Source of the DNA: Candidatus Peregrinibacteria bacterium
Lineage (GTDB): Bacteria > Patescibacteriota > Gracilibacteria > UBA1369 > UM-FILTER-53-11
Assembly: GCA_016186205.1 (NCBI GenBank)
Contig: JACPMA010000001.1
Coordinates: forward strand, 1 to 64,000
DNA: 64,000 nt
Direction: 5' to 3'
In this document: positions 26,174-35,404 of the stretch, in pieces
How positions within the stretch are numbered: the stretch's first letter is position 1
Layout: each line of letters starts with the position of its first letter
Position numbers and translations under genes: made by a program
The notes under the pieces: model-generated
What the model was told of the DNA's origin: nothing
What the model saw: only the letters and a program-made list of their open reading frames with translations
The model's database searches: none

Positions 26174-26785
26174 ATGACTTATTATCACGATTTAATAACG
26201 GAGAAAAGTTTTCAATCGCTGCAGCAGTTTAAGCGCGCATATGATTTTATTTTGATTGGAGGATGGGCCGTTTATCTTTACACAAAGGCATTAAAATCGC
26301 GGGATATAGACTTTATTTGCGATTATGCCCAGCTTCAAAAACTGAAGGAGAAGTATGATTTGATAAAGAACGACCGCCTGAAAAAATATGAAATCCACAT
26401 GGGCGAATTTGATGTTGATATTTATGTTCCGTTTTTTTCCGATTTGGGAATTCCGGTTGAAGATTTGGCTAAAATGACAAAATCCGTGGACGGATTTAAA
26501 GTGCTTGCGCCCGAAACTCTGCTTATTTTAAAGCAAAAAGCGCATGTTGACAGGGCGGCCAGCCTTAAGGGCGAAAAAGACAAAATCGACATTATCGCAT
26601 TGCTGAATTCGTCCATAGACATCGCCGCATACAAGGCTCTTTTGAAAAAATATAAACTGGGAGGCTTTCTTCCAAAACTTCTGCGAATACTTGAAGAAAC
26701 CCGCGAGGTTCCGGAACTTAACATATCACGGCACGCTTTTGCCCGATTTAAAAAGAAGATTTTGCCAAAACTTAAAAACGCTTAA
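26174..26785 (+). CDS. AbiEii-like nucleotidyltransferase, putative toxin
   Basis: A 203-residue protein of the DNA-polymerase-beta nucleotidyltransferase superfamily. FILIGGWAVYLY (Gly29-Gly30), SRDIDFICD (Asp44 and Asp46) and a later GEFDVDIYVPF supply the GG and the three metal-binding acidic residues; LILKQKAHVDRAA is the helix seen in AbiEii-like proteins. In AbiE systems such toxins add nucleotides to RNA or tRNA; here the target is unknown. It begins 3 nt after the winged-helix gene. The pair is a self-contained module set within the polysaccharide locus, right after the broken glycosyltransferase. Confidence 0.68.
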   Translation: MTYYHDLITEKSFQSLQQFKRAYDFILIGGWAVYLYTKALKSRDIDFICDYAQLQKLKEKYDLIKNDRLKKYEIHMGEFDVDIYVPFFSDLGIPVEDLAKMTKSVDGFKVLAPETLLILKQKAHVDRAASLKGEKDKIDIIALLNSSIDIAAYKALLKKYKLGGFLPKLLRILEETREVPELNISRHAFARFKKKILPKLKNA

Positions 26786-26832
26786 AAAATATGCCGGTTT
26801 TTTTATGTGTTATTATCAATTAAGATAGATTT

Positions 26833-27366
26833 ATGTTTTTAAAAGGCATTGAGCAAAAGCTTTCCAAGCAAGATTACGCGCCAAAACCCGCAATAGATGG
26901 CGTGAAGCTTGTGGAATTGAAGGAATTTGTGGACGACGGCGGGTCGTTTTTGGAACTTGGCCGTTTTGAAAAAGGTCTGCTCAAACGCCTGCCGGATTTT
27001 GAAGTACGCCAAATCAATTATTCCGTGGTGCTTCCCGGCGCCGTCAAGGCAACTCACATTCACAAAAACCAAGAGGATGTGTGGTTTGTGCCTCCATCCG
27101 ATCGCGTGCTGGTCGGCCTCAAAGATATCCGCGGAAAATCCGCGACGCATGGCGTGACCATGCGATTTGTTCTGGGGGCAGGAAAGCCGCGTTTGCTCCT
27201 CATTCCTCGCGGCGTTGCCCATGGCCTTGCGAATCCATGGAGTAAGCCGGCTACGATGATCTATTTTGTGAATCAGCATTTTTCAGCGGATGCGGAGACA
27301 TGTGATGAGTACCGCCTCGACCCCTATTTTTTCGGAAAAGATTTTTGGAATATTACCCATGGATAA
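26833..27366 (+). CDS. RmlC-like cupin (dTDP-sugar 3,5-epimerase family)
   Basis: A 177-residue cupin. VVLPGAVKATHIHKNQEDVWF holds the metal/catalytic His region and LLIPRGVAHGLANP the second His motif, as in RmlC-type sugar epimerases. It lacks obvious full RmlC residues at the N-terminus (no R-G-x-F-x-E stretch), so it may be a related sugar 3-epimerase or isomerase. No rmlA, rmlB or rmlD is in the window. Its stop overlaps the start of the next methyltransferase by 8 nt. Confidence 0.7.
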   Translation: MFLKGIEQKLSKQDYAPKPAIDGVKLVELKEFVDDGGSFLELGRFEKGLLKRLPDFEVRQINYSVVLPGAVKATHIHKNQEDVWFVPPSDRVLVGLKDIRGKSATHGVTMRFVLGAGKPRLLLIPRGVAHGLANPWSKPATMIYFVNQHFSADAETCDEYRLDPYFFGKDFWNITHG

Positions 27367-28144
27367 AGAAACAGCCTACGGCTTCCGTACGAAGGTGAAG
27401 ATTTTTATTGAGCGTATCGAACGGCTTCGCAAAGAGCTCGGTAAAGCAAAACGTGATATACGCATTCTGGATATAGGCTGCGGCACTGGACGGCAAGTGA
27501 CATTTCCGCTTGGCGCACAGGGATATTCCGTTATCGGGCTTGATATGGATCAAGCTTCCATTAAAGTTGCTCAAAAAGAAAATACATTTGAAAACGTACA
27601 ATTTATACACAGCGACAGTGAGCACTTCTTAAAACATCTTAGTAAGCATCATTTTGATGCGATCGTTCTTTCCGATATTCTCGAACATCTTTCAAATCCT
27701 GAAAAATTTCTGCGCGAGCTTCATGAATTGACAGCTGGAAACGCCATTATCCTTGTCAGTATTCCAAACGGATTTGGTCCTTTTGAAATCGAAAATTTTA
27801 TTTTCAGAAAAACCGGCATGCTGCATTTTGCTTATTGGATAAGAAAAAAACTTGGGAAGGCTGGATCGACCTTGCAAAGTTTAAACCATGAAAGCGGCCA
27901 CATACAATTTTTCTCACGCCGGAATTTCGTGCAGCTTATAGAGCGTGCGGGTTATAAGATTTCATTTTTTCGAAGAGGAAGTTTTTTCTGCGGTCCTTTA
28001 ACCGGACGGATTATCAGCCTTTCACAGCTCCTTGTGAAATGGAATTTGTCCATCGGTAAACGTTTGCCTTCCTGGATGTGTTCCGTATGGTATTTTGAGC
28101 TTACCAATGCATCATCCTCGTCTTCTTCTCATTACATCAAGTAA
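27359..28144 (+). CDS. SAM-dependent methyltransferase
   Basis: ATG 27359 (MDKETAYGFRTKVKIF) is preferred over an upstream start at 27290 that would lie deep inside the cupin gene. The 261 residues show RILDIGCGTGRQVTFPLG (SAM binding), VIGLDMDQASI, DAIVLSDILEHLSNPEKF and LTAGNAIILVSIPNG, the pattern of UbiG/COQ3-like methylases. It is translationally coupled to its neighbours, overlapping the next gene by 38 nt. The glycan acceptor is unknown. Confidence 0.83.
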   Translation: MDKETAYGFRTKVKIFIERIERLRKELGKAKRDIRILDIGCGTGRQVTFPLGAQGYSVIGLDMDQASIKVAQKENTFENVQFIHSDSEHFLKHLSKHHFDAIVLSDILEHLSNPEKFLRELHELTAGNAIILVSIPNGFGPFEIENFIFRKTGMLHFAYWIRKKLGKAGSTLQSLNHESGHIQFFSRRNFVQLIERAGYKISFFRRGSFFCGPLTGRIISLSQLLVKWNLSIGKRLPSWMCSVWYFELTNASSSSSSHYIK

Positions 28145-29435
28145 TTTCAATAACCTTTCCGGCGGAGGGATTACGTTTACGAATCTTTTTCACGGTTGGC
28201 CGAAGGATAAAATCGCTTGCGCGCACAGCGATCGTATCACGCCCACAACGGATGTTTGTGATCGATACTATTTTTTAGGTAATAAAGAATTTTCATGGGG
28301 ATTTCCGTTTTCGCTTGCGAAATATTTTGGTCTTGAGGAGCGTGTTGAAAATATCTTGAGACAGACGAAAGGTTCCCCTACGACGCCTACAAAAGGAGTC
28401 CAAGTAAAAAAGAATTTTTTGAGTCGTGCAGTAAAAATACTGCAACCCATAGCTCGGTTATTTTTTGGCGATGAGCTGCCGACAAAGGCCCGCGTCACTC
28501 ATGAACTGCGTCAGTGGATTTGTGAATTTCGGCCAGAAGTTATCTACACGATTCTTGGAAATCGTCCGTATATGGCGCTTGTGCGGGAAATCGCTCGCGA
28601 ATTTAAACTTCCGGTTGTAATCCACATGATGGATGATTGGCCGGAAATGATGTATCGCCGGGGAATTTTTGGCCTGTGGCGTAGAGGGCGCATGAAGAAA
28701 GAATTGCAGCAAATTATGAATAAAGCCGCCGCTTGCCTCGCGATTTGTCCGAGTATGGCAAAGGCGTATGAAAAGCGATACGGCAGAAAATTTTCGTCAT
28801 TCCATAATGCCGTTGATGCCGATGCGTGGCTCAAAAAAGCGCGCAAAGATTGGAAACGAAAATCGCCATTTGTAATGGTATATGCCGGTGCGCTCATGGC
28901 AAACTCACAGGCAAAGAGCGTTCGCGATGCATGCGATTCCGTCGAGCAATTATATAAAGATGGCCTCGATATAGAGTTTCATATTTATGCGCCGTGGTAT
29001 GCGGCCAATCGTTATCGCAGCGAACTCGAGCGGCCGAAATGTGTGAAAGTTTTTGATGCGCCTGATACGATGGATATCGAATCGCTTTTTGCCAAAGCCG
29101 ATCTTCTGCTTCTGCCGGTAAATTTTGACAAAGAAAGTGTGCGATATATTCGTTATTCTATGCCTACGAAAGTTCCCGCATATATGTTTTCCGGAACGCC
29201 GACGCTTGCATATGGACCGAGTGGAGTTGCTTCCATTCAATATGCCGAGGATTTTGCACATTGCGTTACCCGGCAAAATCCAAAGGAACTCAAAAACGCA
29301 ATCCAAACTCTGGCGTCCGATGAGGATTTGCGAAAACATTTTGCTTTAAAAGCTCAAAAGCTGGCAAGCGAGAGGCACGATCGAGAGAAGGTAAGTCGAG
29401 CATTTCAGAAGATTTTGATTGATACGTCAATTTGA
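28107..29435 (+). CDS. GT4-type glycosyltransferase
   Basis: ATG 28107 (MHHPRLLLITSSNFNNLSGGGITFTNLF, outlined) is chosen; the in-frame TTG at 28095 is less likely. The 442 residues form a GT-B fold: GGGITF glycine loop near the start, VYAGALMANSQAKSVRDA beginning the donor lobe, and SMPTKVPAYMFSGTPTLAYGP near the donor site. An unusual insertion with KGSPTTPTKGVQVKKNF lies around residue 90-105. It is the last gene before the GDP-mannose dehydratase. Confidence 0.82.
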   Translation: MHHPRLLLITSSNFNNLSGGGITFTNLFHGWPKDKIACAHSDRITPTTDVCDRYYFLGNKEFSWGFPFSLAKYFGLEERVENILRQTKGSPTTPTKGVQVKKNFLSRAVKILQPIARLFFGDELPTKARVTHELRQWICEFRPEVIYTILGNRPYMALVREIAREFKLPVVIHMMDDWPEMMYRRGIFGLWRRGRMKKELQQIMNKAAACLAICPSMAKAYEKRYGRKFSSFHNAVDADAWLKKARKDWKRKSPFVMVYAGALMANSQAKSVRDACDSVEQLYKDGLDIEFHIYAPWYAANRYRSELERPKCVKVFDAPDTMDIESLFAKADLLLLPVNFDKESVRYIRYSMPTKVPAYMFSGTPTLAYGPSGVASIQYAEDFAHCVTRQNPKELKNAIQTLASDEDLRKHFALKAQKLASERHDREKVSRAFQKILIDTSI

Positions 29436-29459
29436 CGTGCTCTCAAAAATCTTTAAATA
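29424..29459 (+). promoter_or_regulatory. Possible promoter with palindrome upstream of gmd
   Basis: TTGACG (29432-29437), 16-nt spacer, TAAATA (29454-29459), 25 nt before the gmd ATG. The -35 box is part of a perfect 15-bp palindrome, ACGTCAATTTGACGT (29424-29438), that spans the stop codon of the previous gene. It may start a new transcript for the GDP-sugar genes. Confidence 0.4.
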
Positions 29460-29483
29460 TGCTAAACTCTGCCTCGCTTTCTT

Positions 29484-30542
29484 ATGACAGAAACTGGCAA
29501 AAAAGTTGCGCTTATTACAGGTATAACCGGCCAAAGTGGCTCGTATCTGGCCGAGCTTTTGCTTTCCAAAGGTTATCAGGTAAATGGAATAATTCGGCGT
29601 TCAAGTTCGTTTAACACGGCTAGAATCGAGCATATTTACCAGGATCCGCATGAGAAAGATTATCGGTTTCGCCTTTGGTATGGGGATCTTTCTGACAGCG
29701 GAGTTTTATTAAAGCTTTTAAGCCAAATTCAGCCGGATGAAGTTTATAATCTCGGCGCGCAGAGTCATGTGAAGGTATCTTTTGAAATTCCAGAGTACAC
29801 GGCGGATATTGATGCTATAGGTACGCTTAGATTGCTCGAGGCTATCCGATACTTGAAATCTTCATGCAAGTTCTATCAGGCTTCTTCTTCGGAGATGTTT
29901 GGTTCCTCGCCGCCGCCACAAAACGAAAAAACTCAATTTGCACCGCGCAGTCCCTACGCAGCATCAAAAGTTTTTGCCCATCATACGACAGTGAATTATC
30001 GCGAGGCGTATGGGATTTTCGCCTGCAGCGGAATCCTGATGAATCACGAATCGCCGCGACGTGGAGAAACTTTCGTCACTCGCAAAATCACTCACGCAAT
30101 TGCAAAAATACTCAACAAAAAACAGGAAAAAATTTACCTTGGAAATCTGGATGCGAAGCGCGACTGGGGCTATGCCCCAGATTTCGTTGAGGGTATGTGG
30201 ATGATGCTGCAGCAGCCGCAGGCGGATGATTATATTTTAGCCACAGGCGAGATGCATTCAGTGCGTGAATTTTTGGAAGAAGCGTTTAAGTTGGTCGATC
30301 TTGATTGGAAAAATTATGTTGAAACTGACCCGCGATATTTTCGCCCAACTGATGTTGATGAATTACGAGGCGACAGCTCAAAAGCAAAGGCGAAATTTGG
30401 TTGGCAGCCAAAGGTAAAGTTCAAGGATCTCGTGCGCTTGATGGTGATAGAAGATTTAAAACTTGCAGGCTTGGATCCTTCGAAATACGGACTTGAGGCG
30501 CGTCATCCTCTTACGGCTACTTTTTTAAAGGATTTGCCATAA
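29484..30542 (+). CDS. gmd: GDP-mannose 4,6-dehydratase
   Basis: Converts GDP-mannose to GDP-4-keto-6-deoxymannose, the precursor of GDP-fucose, GDP-rhamnose and GDP-perosamine. The 352 residues match Gmd throughout: [73 protein letters not shown] (Tyr/Lys), [16 protein letters not shown] and [18 protein letters not shown]. It lies 3 nt before a GDP-fucose-synthase-like gene. Confidence 0.96.
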   Translation: MTETGKKVALITGITGQSGSYLAELLLSKGYQVNGIIRRSSSFNTARIEHIYQDPHEKDYRFRLWYGDLSDSGVLLKLLSQIQPDEVYNLGAQSHVKVSFEIPEYTADIDAIGTLRLLEAIRYLKSSCKFYQASSSEMFGSSPPPQNEKTQFAPRSPYAASKVFAHHTTVNYREAYGIFACSGILMNHESPRRGETFVTRKITHAIAKILNKKQEKIYLGNLDAKRDWGYAPDFVEGMWMMLQQPQADDYILATGEMHSVREFLEEAFKLVDLDWKNYVETDPRYFRPTDVDELRGDSSKAKAKFGWQPKVKFKDLVRLMVIEDLKLAGLDPSKYGLEARHPLTATFLKDLP

Positions 30543-30544
30543 AT

Positions 30545-31492
30545 ATGGATTTGAAAGATAAAAAAATTCTAGTAACCGGTGGGGCTGGATTTTTGGGCTC
30601 ATATGTCGTGGAAATTTTAAAAAAAAGGGGAGTTCCGCAGTCTTCAATTTCGATTCCACGATCAGAAAAAGACGACCTGCGAACCTGGGAGGTGTGCAAA
30701 AAAGTTGTTCAAGGACAGGATATTGTGATTCATCTGGCGGCGAATGTTGGCGGCATTGGGTATAATCGCGAACACCCGGGAGAGCTTTTTTATGATAATG
30801 CGATCATGGGAATAAATATGATCGAAGCTTCGCGCATGGCAGGCGTGGAGAAATTTGTACAGGTTGGGACGATTTGCGCCTACCCGAAATTTACCCCTAT
30901 ACCATTTAAGGAAGATGATTTGTGGAACGGTTACCCGGAAGAGACGAATGCGCCCTATGGTATCGCAAAAAAGTCCTTGCTCATCATGCTCCAGGCGTAT
31001 CGTCGACAGTACGGGTTTAAGGGCATTTTTCTTCTTCCAGTAAATCTCTATGGCCCGGGCGATGATTTTGACCCTGCTTCGTCGCACGTGATCGCAGCGC
31101 TCATTAAAAAGGTTTGTGATGCAAAAAAAGACGGCAGCAGTTTCATAGAAGCGTGGGGTACAGGTAATCCAACGCGCGAGTTTTTTTATGTGAAAGATTG
31201 TGCCGAGGCGATTGTGCTGGCGACGGAAAAATATGATAAACCTGATCCGGTAAACTTGGGAGCCGGATTTGAGGTATCCATTAAAGAACTTATAGGGAAG
31301 ATTTGTAAACTTATGAGATTTTATGGCGAAATACGATGGAATATTTTAAAGCCGGATGGCCAACCCCGTCGAATGCTTGATGTTTCTCGTGCTGCGCGTG
31401 AATTTGACTTTGTAGCAAAAACTACATTCGACGAAGGTTTAAAAAAAACAATCGAGTGGTATCAAGATAAATTAGAAAAAAATTATGGCTAA
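30545..31492 (+). CDS. fcl: GDP-L-fucose synthase-like epimerase/reductase
   Basis: A 315-residue extended SDR of the Fcl/WcaG group. [16 protein letters not shown] binds the cofactor; [32 protein letters not shown] (Tyr/Lys) and [19 protein letters not shown] are typical of GDP-fucose synthase. It directly follows gmd, so GDP-L-fucose or a close relative is the likely product. It overlaps the aminotransferase gene by 8 nt. Confidence 0.88.
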   Translation: MDLKDKKILVTGGAGFLGSYVVEILKKRGVPQSSISIPRSEKDDLRTWEVCKKVVQGQDIVIHLAANVGGIGYNREHPGELFYDNAIMGINMIEASRMAGVEKFVQVGTICAYPKFTPIPFKEDDLWNGYPEETNAPYGIAKKSLLIMLQAYRRQYGFKGIFLLPVNLYGPGDDFDPASSHVIAALIKKVCDAKKDGSSFIEAWGTGNPTREFFYVKDCAEAIVLATEKYDKPDPVNLGAGFEVSIKELIGKICKLMRFYGEIRWNILKPDGQPRRMLDVSRAAREFDFVAKTTFDEGLKKTIEWYQDKLEKNYG

Positions 31493-32603
31493 AGCTCATC
31501 AATCTATTTCTATGTTTCGCACATATATAGATGCCGAGGCATATGCGCGTGTAAAGACAGTGCTTAATTCTGGATTTCTTAGTGAAGGAAATTTAGTCAA
31601 AGAATTTGAAAATAAATTATCGGATTATTTAGGTCTTATAAACCCCGTAGCGGTGAATTCCGGAACAAGTGCTCTCCATCTTGCATTGGTGCTTGCCGGC
31701 ATAAAACCGGGCGACGAAGTTATTTGTCCCGCACAAACGTTTGTAGCCACTGCTTCGGTTATTGTACAAGAAAAAGCAATTCCTGTTTTTGCCGATATCC
31801 AATATGAAACGGGTAATATTGATCCACATTCTTTAGAAGAGAATATTACATCAAAGACAAAAGCAATTATTGTTGTGCATTGGGGTGGCTATCCATGCGA
31901 TATGGAGCAAATATATAGAATCGCGAAGAAATATAATATTCCAGTGATAGAAGATGCAGCTCATGCATTAGGAGCAACATACAAAAACCGTCCCATTGGT
32001 TCTCTTTCAGATTTTACTTGTTTTTCTTTTCAGGCAATCAAGCATGTAACTACCGGAGATGGTGGTGCATTATGCGTTAAAGATCCAAGACTCGCAAAGA
32101 TGGCATTTGTAAGAAGATGGTTTGGTATTGATCGTGGAAAATCCACGCCTTCAATTTTAGGAGAAAGAAAATACGATATAACAAAAGTTGGTTATAAATA
32201 TCACCTAAACGATTATTCTGCTGCGCTTGGATTAGCTAATATAAAAAATTTCAAAAAAAGACTTCAAAATCGAAGGGCAATAGCGAGATGTTATCGGCAA
32301 GCTTTTAAGAAAGTTCCAGGAATTACTCTTTTTAAAGAAGATGCAAATCGCGAGAGTGCATATTGGCTTTTTGCGTTCCATGTTGAAAAAAGGGAGAAAT
32401 TTATACAAAAGATGAGACAGGCTGGTATTTCAACATCAGTGGTTCATTTAGGCATTGATCATAATTCGTTATTCGGAGGAAAGAGAAAAAATCTCATACA
32501 ACAACGGAGATTTGATAAGACACAAATTCATATTCCGATTCACGATGGTCTTAGTGAAAAGGACGTTGATCATATTATCAACATAATTCAAAAAGGGTGG
32601 TGA
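31485..32603 (+). CDS. DegT/DnrJ/EryC1/StrS-type sugar aminotransferase
   Basis: PLP-dependent transaminase that puts an amino group on a keto-sugar nucleotide. In 372 residues, [11 protein letters not shown] binds phosphate, [11 protein letters not shown] carries the PLP-ring Asp, and [15 protein letters not shown] has the Schiff-base Lys186. A position after gmd makes GDP-4-keto-6-deoxymannose 4-amination (perosamine-type) one possibility; a NeuD-like acetyltransferase at 34.8 kb could acetylate the product. The precise substrate is not resolvable. From about here rightward the DNA becomes visibly AT-richer. Confidence 0.87.
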   Translation: MAKAHQSISMFRTYIDAEAYARVKTVLNSGFLSEGNLVKEFENKLSDYLGLINPVAVNSGTSALHLALVLAGIKPGDEVICPAQTFVATASVIVQEKAIPVFADIQYETGNIDPHSLEENITSKTKAIIVVHWGGYPCDMEQIYRIAKKYNIPVIEDAAHALGATYKNRPIGSLSDFTCFSFQAIKHVTTGDGGALCVKDPRLAKMAFVRRWFGIDRGKSTPSILGERKYDITKVGYKYHLNDYSAALGLANIKNFKKRLQNRRAIARCYRQAFKKVPGITLFKEDANRESAYWLFAFHVEKREKFIQKMRQAGISTSVVHLGIDHNSLFGGKRKNLIQQRRFDKTQIHIPIHDGLSEKDVDHIINIIQKGW

Positions 32604-32616
32604 TAATGCTCAATTT

Positions 32617-33552
32617 ATGAAGAAAATAATTTTATTGGGTGATACAGGTTTTGTTGGGCGCAATATAGCGCAGATCTTTAGAGAAAATAATGTGAATTTT
32701 GTTGGAGTTTCAAGAAAAACTAATGTAGATCTGCGCGACCCCATTGCAACACGTCTTTTCTTTAAAAAAGAGAAACCGGACATAATTGTAAACTGTGCGG
32801 CGCACGTTGGTAGCTTAAATTATGTTACCGAACAAGCAGCTGCGGTAATAATCGATAATTCTCGTATGATTATTTCTATATATGAAGCTATAACTGAAGT
32901 TTGCCACGAAGCTATTGTAATAAATCCGATTGCTAATTGTGCTTATCCTGCGAATGCCGAACTCTATTCCGAAGATCATTGGCTGGACGGTCCGCTTCAT
33001 CGCTCCGTGCTTTCATTCGGTTCAACGAGAAGATTTCTTTGGGCTGTCGGCGAAAGTTTTTATATGCAATATGGAATTCGTAGCATTTACTTATTTGTTC
33101 CCAATATGTATGGGCAATACGAATCAACGGATCCTAATAAGGCTCACGCATTAAATGCAATTATTGCAAAATTTGTAAAAGCACAGGAGGAAAATAAAGA
33201 TGTTGAAATATGGGGTACCGGTGTCGCTATTCGCGAATGGCTTTATGCTCTTGATTTTGGACGAATTGTATTTCAGATTATACAAAATCCGACGATGCTC
33301 AATTTAAACGAACCCATTAACATTGCTCAAAATTTTGGTCTTAGTATCAAAGATCTTGTTGAAATAATGAAAACAAACTTTCCGGACTTCAAAGGCAATA
33401 TTAAATGGAATAAGGCAATGCCCGATGGCGCATCCAAAAAAGTTATGGACGATCACAAATTTAAAAAATATTTTCCAGATTTTAAATTTACACCGTTCGA
33501 AGAAGGCATCAAGAATACAATTTCCTATTATAAATCATTATATCCTTATTAA
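32617..33552 (+). CDS. Second Fcl-like NAD-dependent epimerase/reductase
   Basis: A 311-residue extended SDR. KKIILLGDTGFVGRNIAQ binds cofactor, CAAHVGSLNYV and NPIANCAYPANAELY mirror the Fcl pattern, and the GTGVAIREWLYALDFGRIV stretch matches GDP-fucose synthases. Where the upstream copy has a clear Y-x-x-x-K, this copy has RFLWAVGESFYMQYG around the catalytic position, so the Tyr-x3-Lys pair is not obvious and activity is less certain. It shares a fold but limited sequence with the gene at 30545. Confidence 0.78.
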   Translation: MKKIILLGDTGFVGRNIAQIFRENNVNFVGVSRKTNVDLRDPIATRLFFKKEKPDIIVNCAAHVGSLNYVTEQAAAVIIDNSRMIISIYEAITEVCHEAIVINPIANCAYPANAELYSEDHWLDGPLHRSVLSFGSTRRFLWAVGESFYMQYGIRSIYLFVPNMYGQYESTDPNKAHALNAIIAKFVKAQEENKDVEIWGTGVAIREWLYALDFGRIVFQIIQNPTMLNLNEPINIAQNFGLSIKDLVEIMKTNFPDFKGNIKWNKAMPDGASKKVMDDHKFKKYFPDFKFTPFEEGIKNTISYYKSLYPY

Positions 33553-33554
33553 TT

Positions 33555-34796
33555 ATGAATATTTTAGTCTTGTCATCGGTGAATCCCAAGTTTGGTCACG
33601 GTACATCGGCAGATTATTTGGTTTTAGCGCATCTATTAGAAGAAATTGCCATTAGTGGGAACAAAGTAAGTTTTGCTACCGTAAATCCTCCTAATGAGCT
33701 AGAGGAAAATACCATCGCCCGATTTAAGAAAAATGGTATTTTCTATTTTGGAGATTTTACAGATGCGGTCGAACTCAAGCCAAATTACAAGAGCCGTTTT
33801 TCCCACAATATAATGCTTTTGAAAGAGTTTTTACTTCCGAGCGAAAATGATGATTACCCTCGTTTTAAAAACCCTGAAAAAACGGTACATCGTTTGCAGG
33901 AGAGTGGAGCTGATGTTTTTCTTTTATTTTGGGATTCCTGTTTTCAACATCTATTGCCCTTTATTAAAAATCCTAAAGTCGTTGGATATTTCGCAAAATC
34001 TCCGCATGCAAGCGCAATGGCGCGTTTTAAAAGTAATTATTTCGCCAAAAAATTATTACAGAGGAGAGAGGAAAGACATTTAGAAAGGCTGCATTCGGTT
34101 GCAGCTTTAAGTAATATATGTACGTTCGACACGAATTATTACCGTAAAGCCGGTTTTTCTTGTTTATACATTCCTAATACATGGCCTGATTTATACGGAA
34201 ATGCTTGGTTTGAAAAAAGACAAGCAGCAGAATCAGAGAGAAAACACATTGGCATACTTGGAAATATTGGGAGTCTTGCTGGTACAGGAAATTCCTTTGG
34301 TCTAAAATTCCTTGCGGAACGGGTTTTGCCTTCTTTGTCGAAGAATCTTTCAGACATTGATTGGGAAATTAATATCTGTGGTGGTGGCGAGATGGATAAG
34401 TTGTTACGAGAAAAACTGCAGCATCCTCGAGTGAATATTAAAGGATTTGTGCCTGATATCGAGGAAGAAATAATATCAAATCCATTTTTCTTGCTTTTAA
34501 ATAGTTCTGGTCCTCATACCGGAGCATATACTCGAGTATTATTCGCTTTTTCTTCAGGTTCTTGTTTGATTGCTCATAAAAATCTAGCCCTATCTATGCC
34601 TGAAGTAAAACATGGATATAATGCTTTGCTTGGCAATAGTGCTAATGAGATAGTAGCCCTGATTAGGAAAGCTGCCAAGGATAAGGAATTTCGTTCTATG
34701 ATTAGCCGTAATGCTCGTGAAACGTATGAGAAATATTATCAGCCGAAGAAAGTAGCGGAGAAAATTCTTAATATGCTTCAATCATGCGTAAATTAG
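33555..34796 (+). CDS. GT4-like glycosyltransferase
   Basis: A 413-residue GT-B protein. MNILVLSSVNPKFGHGTSAD opens the acceptor lobe, HIGILGNIGSLAGTGNSF starts the donor lobe, and INICGGGEMDKLL with VNIKGFVPDIEEEI are the usual GT4 turns. The E-x7-E donor motif is weak (LNSSGPHTGAYTRVLFAFSSGSCLI region), so the nucleotide donor is not predictable. It overlaps the NeuD-like gene by 13 nt. Confidence 0.75.
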   Translation: MNILVLSSVNPKFGHGTSADYLVLAHLLEEIAISGNKVSFATVNPPNELEENTIARFKKNGIFYFGDFTDAVELKPNYKSRFSHNIMLLKEFLLPSENDDYPRFKNPEKTVHRLQESGADVFLLFWDSCFQHLLPFIKNPKVVGYFAKSPHASAMARFKSNYFAKKLLQRREERHLERLHSVAALSNICTFDTNYYRKAGFSCLYIPNTWPDLYGNAWFEKRQAAESERKHIGILGNIGSLAGTGNSFGLKFLAERVLPSLSKNLSDIDWEINICGGGEMDKLLREKLQHPRVNIKGFVPDIEEEIISNPFFLLLNSSGPHTGAYTRVLFAFSSGSCLIAHKNLALSMPEVKHGYNALLGNSANEIVALIRKAAKDKEFRSMISRNARETYEKYYQPKKVAEKILNMLQSCVN

Positions 34797-35404
34797 CTAT
34801 TGTTGGTGTTGAAAAAGAAATCATCGAACTTGCTCAAGAATGTGGTTTTAAAGTGGCTGGAATATTCGATAAAAATTCGAATGTCCGCGTATTTAATTTA
34901 CCTGTATTGGGTAATGATGATTCTTGGGAAAGAATACATAAAGAAATACAGGATTTACAAGTAGCCATTGCATTAGATATTCCTTTACTAAAAGAAAAAT
35001 TAGCAAGTCAATATGGATTCGAAAATCTCGCTACTGTGATATCGAATTCTTCTTATATATCTCCTTCGGCGACTATACAGAAAGGATCTCTAGTTCAGCG
35101 CGGAGTAAAAATAATGCCAGATGCTCGAATAGGGCGTGTTTGTAAATTAAATGTGAATGCTACGGTTCATCATGATTGCGTTGTTGGTGATTTTTGCACT
35201 TTGGCTCCGGGGTGTATGCTTTTGGGGGCCGTGATTATTGAAGAGCGTGTATTTATTGGTGCTGGAGCAATTATTCTTCCAAAAGTTAAAGTAGGACGAG
35301 ATTCTATAATAGGAGCTGGAGCAGTTGTCGTAGATGATGTACCGGCAGGAATTACCGTCGTTGGTGTCCCGGCTCGTCCACTCGTTAAGGAATATGTCGA
35401 ATAA
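34784..35404 (+). CDS. NeuD/PglD-like sugar O- or N-acyltransferase
   Basis: A 206-residue protein with an N-terminal Rossmann-like PglD_N domain (KLAIVGVEKEIIELAQE; AGIFDKN) and a left-handed beta-helix of hexapeptide repeats from about residue 95 (ISPSATIQKGSLVQRGVKI, VNATVHHDCVVGDF, VFIGAGAIILPKV). A C-terminal VVGVPARPL is typical. It acetylates an amino sugar or hydroxyl, using acetyl-CoA. It could serve either the DegT-derived amino sugar or the nonulosonate made by the neu genes 11 kb away. Confidence 0.87.
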   Translation: MRKLAIVGVEKEIIELAQECGFKVAGIFDKNSNVRVFNLPVLGNDDSWERIHKEIQDLQVAIALDIPLLKEKLASQYGFENLATVISNSSYISPSATIQKGSLVQRGVKIMPDARIGRVCKLNVNATVHHDCVVGDFCTLAPGCMLLGAVIIEERVFIGAGAIILPKVKVGRDSIIGAGAVVVDDVPAGITVVGVPARPLVKEYVE

